Positions 35,203 through 39,730 of a DNA stretch of 39,730 bases are shown here, one piece after another. The notes below the pieces were generated by a model. The model was given only the letters and a program-made list of their open reading frames with translations. It made no database searches and was not told the origin of the DNA. The DNA is from Leptolyngbyaceae cyanobacterium RU_5_1 (GTDB lineage Bacteria; Cyanobacteriota; Cyanobacteriia; Leptolyngbyales; Leptolyngbyaceae): the NCBI GenBank assembly GCA_012034055.1, contig JAAUSG010000018.1, positions 1 to 39,730 on the forward strand, given 5' to 3'. The number at the start of each line of letters is the position of its first letter. Position 1 is the stretch's first letter. Both the position numbers and the translations under genes were made by a program.

Positions 35203-35250
35203 TCTAACTTCGCACTTCGCACTTCTGACTTCACACTTCGCACTTCGCCC
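35203..35250. repeat. Heptamer tandem repeat (CTTCGCA / CTTCTGA)
   Basis: Units ACTTCGC, ACTTCGC, ACTTCTG, ACTTCAC, ACTTCGC, ACTTCGC precede the 3' end of the FAD oxidoreductase gene, immediately before its stop codon. Confidence 0.75.
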
Positions 35251-35253
35251 TTA

Positions 35254-37463
35254 TTAATCGACTTCGCCGACGATGGTTTTTGGATAGCCGCAGATGACAC
35301 GGGAGGCTTGCATTCCGCCCATGGTTGCCGCTTCAATGCAGCCTGCATTCAAACCGCAGCGCAGCCAATCCCCGGCGAGATAAAGGTTCTCGAATCCCGA
35401 TTCCCCTGCTTTGAGGCGGTATTGGGTACTGCCTGCAACGGAGAGTACATACCGCTCTGAGGGATCGACGTTGGCCCGCAGATAGATGCCATCCTTGGGA
35501 TCCACTAACAAATTCAGGTTCAGTCCGTTGGGGTTTTGGGGAGTCGTGGATTTGGGCCAAAGAAACCCGATGTCTTGCTGCAGGAAGGTGTTCACCGTAT
35601 GGGTGACCACTGTAAGTTCCTGAGCTGGAAAGGCATGGTCACTGGCGGGGGGAATGCCGCCTTGTGGGTCTTGCAGCGGTCCACAGAAGTAGGCGATGTT
35701 TTTGGGAGCTTTATCGGCGGGCCAGGTTTCGCGATCGCTCAGTTGGCTCATATCGGCCCAGGTATTCATCGGCTGCACATAGGCATCCATCACAGTGCTG
35801 TAGGAGCCTTTCAGGTCAGAGGTAATGGAAATACCGGTTTGCCAGCCTAAGTCCTTCAGGTCGGGCTTCAACCAGAGCTGGAAGGCCTGAGTTTGCACAG
35901 TCTGCACCCGTTGAACCATGCTTCGCCATTTCCGACTGGCAGCCTTGGCGGTTGGTGTTTTGCTGGCATTCAGCAATTCTGGGCAAATTCCCGGTAACGC
36001 TCCCAGAGAAATCCCCAGAATCACCTTGTCAAAATCGCCGTTGGCGCGACTGAGGGTAATCTGTTCCTCCTGCCCCATTGTTTTCCAGGGTGTCCAGAAG
36101 GATTCCAGATTGATTTGATTGTCAATCAGCAGTTGGCGTTGATCGGCGGCGATCTGTTCATAGCGGGGCTGGCTGGGCCAGCAATCCAGTCCGCTTACAG
36201 ATACGAGGGGGTCATAGTCGGCGCTGTTGAGTTTGACCTGCCGGTAGAGGGCGATGGACGCGATCGCCCGCTCATCCTCGGACAGTCCCAAATTGGCAAC
36301 CCGGTGGAAGAACTTGAACTGCACGCCCCGCGCTTTCAGGACTTGATACAGCGGCGTAAAGACCGTATCGCCCATACCCGCCTGCATTTTCCAGAAGATC
36401 GCACCCTGATAAGCAAACACCATCCGCAGGATGGCTCGGATCGACGCGCCAGCCGCAAAATTGGCTTTACTGGGATTGGTGCCCTCGCCCTGTTCATAGG
36501 CAAACGCTAAATCGTACAGTCCCTGGATCAGATGGGAATTGACCGCCAGATCGGATGCCCCGTGGCGACGCAGCCAGGTGCGATATTCCTGATTGTCGAG
36601 GGAATCGAGTCCGTAGATCAGAACATCATCGGCAATCATGCCGCGAATGTTGGATTGACCCAGATCCAGCAAAATCCACAGCCGTCGCAAATCGTCATCC
36701 TTTGAAAGATCGGGTTCAACTCGACGCCAGAACCACTGGATGAATTGTTCTAGAAACCAACTAATTGCCGATGGGGAATGCTGCTGAAATTCGGGAGAGG
36801 CGTGGGGATGCTGTTGGGCCACCTGCTGGGCGCGATCGAGAAACTGGTGCGGGACACTGGCAGGAGTCATGTTGCCATCGGCGGGAATTTCGCGATGGAT
36901 GGTGTCCCACCAGTGCGGCACATCGAGATCAGCCATAAACGGGGTGTCTGCCCAATCGGAATGGTCATGCAGAAGCCCGTTGAAAACCTGCTTCATCCAA
37001 TCCACGATCATTTCGATGTAGTCCCAGAGAGACGGTAGGGCATGGCCCGTTCCTGGAACGCCATCATTGGTGGGAAAGTCAAACGGCCAGGTTTTCCAGA
37101 CCAGGTTACCCCTGGCATCTTTGACCCGCTCCGTGATTGTGATCAAGCTATGGGGTTTGAAGGCCGCTTCAATGGTTGCCAGAGGCGCGGTTGCCGGTCG
37201 CTTCAATTCCTGATAGCACTGGCGCATGACACGGAAGGCATTTTCGTAAAACCCCATCCAGACATGTAAACCATGCTCCTCAACGCGATCGCACACCCCC
37301 GCCCACTGGCTCCTTTACCCCCCAAACGCCAGCCCAGTTGATAGACCGTGATCTCGTAGCGCGATCGTAGTTCTGGAGTATTGCTCAACTCAAACGCCGC
37401 CGCCAGGGATCCCATCCCACCGCCAAGCACCGCAATTTTCGTTTTCTGTTTCGCATCCGCCAT
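35254..37463 (-). CDS. FAD/NAD(P)-dependent desaturase-like oxidoreductase, frameshifted
   Basis: About 736 aa when joined. The N-terminal FAD motif is KIAVLGGGMGSLAAAFELSN with ITVYQLGWRLGGKGASGR, as in the phytoene-desaturase / hydroxysqualene-dehydroxylase superfamily. The frame then breaks and resumes VCDRVEEHGLHVWMGFYENAF. The C-terminal FAD signature FENLYLAGDWLRCGLNAGC is intact. One G is missing from the run at 37296-37300 (five, expected six). The long middle part (WPFDFPTNDGVPGTGHALPS, MIVDWMKQVFNGLLHDHSDW) is larger than in carotenoid desaturases, so it is a distinct subfamily with unknown substrate, probably a membrane-associated isoprenoid or fatty compound. A decarboxylase-fold gene lies divergently 286 bp away. 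Confidence 0.85.
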
Positions 37464-37562
37464 GAGTGACTCCTGTATTTTACCCTCGATTGAACTATAA
37501 ACTAATCTGAGCTATTTATACCAGGTCGGATAAAAATGGGGAGCAGGAAGGGACTAGGGCGA

Positions 37563-37612
37563 AGGGGCTAGGGACTAGGAAAGATGCTTCTAGCCCCTAA
37601 GCCCTAGCCCCT
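37563..37612. repeat. Inverted pair of GGGGCTA heptamer repeats
   Basis: AGGGGCTAGGG (37563-37573) and CCCTAGCCCCT (37602-37612) are perfect inverted arms built from the same heptamer as at 5826-5862. They lie between the divergent oxidoreductase and decarboxylase-fold genes. I see no clear promoter in 37464-37749. Confidence 0.8.
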
Positions 37613-37749
37613 CTTCCACTAGCTCCCAACACCCCGTACCTTGCATCCAATTCCTAATTTGAATACTTTTCAAGATTCATTCACAGTCTGTTCGGTTGCC
37701 GTATGATCTAGGGAATTTCCACAGTAAACCCCCGCGAGAGAGTATTGAA

Positions 37750-38520
37750 ATGAACAGCCTTTCCTTCCCTCCTGACATGAAGCTAGTTGGGTCGTATTCC
37801 TCCTACTGGGTCGTTTGGGCAAAACCGCTGGCAGAGGTGCAATCCCTATTGCCTGCGGGACTTGAACTGGCACCCCAAACCATTACCCCCGCCTCAACTC
37901 ATCCGATCATGTTTGCGTTTGGGCTGCAGCAAAATGTTCATTTGAACGATTTCCGCTTCGTTTTCAATCTCAATTACCTGGAACACGTCACATCGATTCC
38001 CTTTGTGCGCCCGATCGGTGAACAGAAGCAGAACTTTCTTTATATGCCCAAGTTGTTTCTAAATGAATTCTTGCCTGTTTTTGGGGGCGACACCATCTGG
38101 GGATTTCATAAAGAACTTGCAGATGTCGAGTTTAAAGATGAAAGGTTTTCAGTGAAGACCGAACTGTCCCATAAACTCCAGCTTTCACTTACGTTTAAGG
38201 TTACGGGAGACTATGCATCGCCAGCAACGTTTCCTAATTTTGCAGCGGTGGAAGCGATGCTGACACAACCATTCGTGCTCGATGAAACTTTAATTATGAA
38301 GCTGTGTTTAGGCTGTCAGATCCCTTATGTAGCGGCTAATTTTAATTGGTATCTGGATGAGGCAACACTGCGACCGATTCAAGCAGAACTCGCGATTATC
38401 AACGCCTATGTACGGGGATTGCAGCCGGGGAAATACGCGACACCGGGAATTGACCAGGTGCCTTTAGGCGCGTTTCAACTCCAAAACCACTGGGATTTAT
38501 CAATGCCATTCTGTTGCTGA
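37750..38520 (+). CDS. Acetoacetate-decarboxylase-fold protein
   Basis: A 256-aa protein from ATG 37750 (GAGAG about 8 nt upstream; an in-frame ATG at 37696 is less likely). It follows the acetoacetate decarboxylase (ADC) family: a strand-rich N-terminus with SYSSYWVVWAKPLAEVQSLLP, HPIMFAFGLQQNVHLNDFRF, the central LNEFLPVFGGDTIWGFHKELADVEF, and a C-terminal GAFQLQNHWDLSMPF. In ADC the motif GYPKKLA holds the Schiff-base lysine and a second lysine that lowers its pKa. Here GFHKELA keeps the first Lys (K121) but has Glu at the second (E122). It may therefore bind or convert a different carbonyl compound. It probably works with the divergent FAD oxidoreductase. Confidence 0.82.
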   Translation: MNSLSFPPDMKLVGSYSSYWVVWAKPLAEVQSLLPAGLELAPQTITPASTHPIMFAFGLQQNVHLNDFRFVFNLNYLEHVTSIPFVRPIGEQKQNFLYMPKLFLNEFLPVFGGDTIWGFHKELADVEFKDERFSVKTELSHKLQLSLTFKVTGDYASPATFPNFAAVEAMLTQPFVLDETLIMKLCLGCQIPYVAANFNWYLDEATLRPIQAELAIINAYVRGLQPGKYATPGIDQVPLGAFQLQNHWDLSMPFCC

Positions 38521-38547
38521 TCAGGATTTAGGTATTATTGACCAAAG

Positions 38548-38609
38548 CCTCGGAGTTTTATGCAACGATGCGGGTCATGATGGTTGATTCTGGGTTAAAA
38601 ACTCTGAGG
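38548..38609. promoter_or_regulatory. Long inverted repeat between decarboxylase-fold and kinase genes
   Basis: CCTCGGAGTTTT (38548-38559) and AAAACTCTGAGG (38598-38609) pair at 11 of 12 positions around a 38-bp loop, ending 59 bp before the kinase start. It could be a terminator-like hairpin or a leader element. Confidence 0.35.
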
Positions 38610-38668
38610 TTGGCGTAAATTCTGCTAATTAAATCCTGCTGATTTCAAGTGCTGATTGTTAAAAGATC

Positions 38669-39679
38669 ATGCAGACAACTATTGCTGGCTACGAGATTAC
38701 CGAAAAGCTCTATGAAAGCACGAATTCGTTGGTTTATCGGGCGGTGTGTCCTGCTAATCAACAATCCGTCATCCTGAAGCTGTTGAACTCAGAGTATCCC
38801 TCCCCGGAAACGATCGCCTGGTTCAAACGAGAATACGAAATCCTGCGATCGCTCGATCTGCCAGGGGTGGTCAAGGCTGATGCATTGATCAACGACCAGA
38901 ATCGCTGGGTGATGGTGCTGGAAGATTTTGGTGGAGAATCGCTGGCGCGGTTGATGCAGTCCCGTGCGATCGCGATGGATCTGTTTTTCGCGATCGCCAT
39001 TGACTTGGCTGAAATCCTGGCCCACGTCCATCAGCGCCAAATTCTACACAAAGACATCAACCCGGCCAATCTGGTGTTTAATCCAACGACAGGACAACTC
39101 AAGCTGATCGATTTTGGGATCGCCACCGTCCTGGCCCAGGAAAACATCTCGTTGGGAAATCCGCAGCAGTTAGAAGGGACGCTAGCCTACATTTCCCCTG
39201 AGCAAACCGGTCGCATGAACCGCCGCGTGGACTACCGCACCGACCTCTACTCCCTGGGCGTCACCGGCTACGAACTCCTGACCGGGCAACTTCCTTTTTC
39301 CGGCGCAGATGCCCTGGAGCTGGTTCATGCTCATATTGCGCGCAGTCCAGTGCCGCTGTATGAGGTTAGGGGAGGTAGGGGAGATGGGGAGATGGGGAGA
39401 TGGGGAGTGCAGGTAGAAGCTGCTCGACTCCCAACCAGCCAGATTCCTGAAGTGCTGTCGGATATCGTGATGAAACTGATGGCGAAAAATGCAGAGGATC
39501 GCTATCAGTCGGCGTATGGGCTGAAAGCGGATTTGGAGGAATGCTACCGACAATGGCAAGTGGCTGGGGAGATCACCGATTTCCCGTTGGCACAGCAGGA
39601 CAGTTGCGATCGCTTTCAGATTCCGCAAAAGCTATATGGACGAGAGCGAGAGATTGAGGAATTGCTGGCGGCGTTTTGA
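38669..39679 (+). CDS. Serine/threonine protein kinase, N-terminal part of a multi-sensor signalling protein
   Basis: The visible 336 codons are a complete Hanks-type kinase domain (10-285) and the start of the following AAA/STAND segment. Motifs: ATP-binding Lys37 (SVILKLL), Glu55, catalytic loop LHKDINPANLVF (D129), DFG at 148-150 (LIDFGIA), activation-loop end YISPEQTGRMNRRVDYRTDLYSLG. Residues about 234-257 (VRGGRGDGEMGRWG and following), encoded by GGGGAGAT repeats at 39368-39439, interrupt the usual VPLYEV-to-IPEVLSDIVMKLM stretch in frame. KLYGREREIEELLAAF is the known junction to the ATPase module, normally followed by ERVSxG. An extra T in the run 39674-39677 makes a stop; in the other frame ERVSG follows, then another repeat tract (39690-39730). 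Probably the gene continues beyond the window. Confidence 0.88.
   Translation: MQTTIAGYEITEKLYESTNSLVYRAVCPANQQSVILKLLNSEYPSPETIAWFKREYEILRSLDLPGVVKADALINDQNRWVMVLEDFGGESLARLMQSRAIAMDLFFAIAIDLAEILAHVHQRQILHKDINPANLVFNPTTGQLKLIDFGIATVLAQENISLGNPQQLEGTLAYISPEQTGRMNRRVDYRTDLYSLGVTGYELLTGQLPFSGADALELVHAHIARSPVPLYEVRGGRGDGEMGRWGVQVEAARLPTSQIPEVLSDIVMKLMAKNAEDRYQSAYGLKADLEECYRQWQVAGEITDFPLAQQDSCDRFQIPQKLYGREREIEELLAAF
39368..39439. repeat. GGGGAGAT-type repeat inside the kinase domain coding region
   Basis: A GGGGAGATGGGGAGATGGGG core with degenerate flanks adds about 24 codons to the kinase domain in frame. A related GGAGGGAGGACGG tract ends the window (about 39690-39730). Confidence 0.75.
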
Positions 39680-39730
39680 GCGAGTGTCTGGAGGACGGAG
39701 GAGGGAGGAGGGAGGACGGGGGACGGAGGA

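Noticed and set aside
37203-37463. Stand-alone 86-aa nucleotide-binding protein
   Set aside because: It is the FAD-binding start of the oxidoreductase, cut off by the G-run indel; the other frame continues the family without a gap.

Overview
The window comes from a cyanobacterium, most likely a filamentous Oscillatoriales or Leptolyngbya-like lineage. The HIP1 octamer GCGATCGC and its core are very frequent. Clade-typical genes are present (ndhF1/ndhD1, DUF1816, Uma2/DUF820, a two-partner-secretion exoprotein, an acidic-tailed L32, a GUN-type multi-domain kinase start). Intergenic DNA is full of heptameric short tandem repeats of the kind described in this phylum. I see no tRNA, rRNA, CRISPR array or phage module. 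The genus is inference.

Layout. 1-3674: ndhD1 and ndhF1 on the minus strand, membrane arm subunits of the photosynthetic NDH-1 complex, with a good sigma70-type promoter upstream of ndhF. 4063-7384: an ABC exporter half and a YdcF-family membrane protein (minus). 7611-14795: a NhaS3-like Na+/H+ antiporter, an AMIN-amidase (AmiC type), glutamate racemase and a haemagglutinin-like exoprotein (all plus), so a cell-envelope-flavoured block. 14956-18645: a RCK/2TM/RCK ion-channel protein (minus), an exported unknown protein and a gamma-glutamylcyclotransferase-like protein (plus). 18908-23201: a minus-strand run with GT4 and GT2 glycosyltransferases, a Uma2 nuclease-fold protein and a MASE1-adenylate cyclase. 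23448-25298: a FAD oxidoreductase (plus). 25389-28296: DUF1816, rlmB, mrnC, a sulfite-oxidase-like Mo enzyme and rpmF (minus); mrnC-rlmB is a conserved RNA-processing pair. 28573-31473: cysA without its permeases, then convergent nadE. 31703-33128: an intact-looking insertion sequence. 33104-35082: a translationally coupled ATPase / degenerate-ATPase pair damaged at both ends by mobile DNA. 35254-38520: a divergent FAD desaturase-like oxidoreductase and an acetoacetate-decarboxylase-fold protein. 38669-end: the start of a serine/threonine kinase of the large multi-sensor type.

Three things stand out. First, six conserved genes (ndhD, murI, cyclase, rlmB, the 35-37 kb oxidoreductase and the last kinase) each carry one single-base indel. 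Five of the six lie in homopolymer runs, so most of these look like sequencing errors rather than biology. Second, several repeat families are visible: a 59-bp palindromic element with 10-bp terminal inverted repeats in three copies, an 89-bp nested palindrome that supplies the apparent start codon of the ATPase, four alternating copies of a 15-16-bp arm before the exoprotein gene, and heptamer repeats that have entered reading frames (nadE, kinase, exoprotein). Third, the best candidates for little-described biology are the ATPase / pseudo-ATPase pair (33104-35082) and the divergent oxidoreductase / decarboxylase-fold pair (35254-38520).
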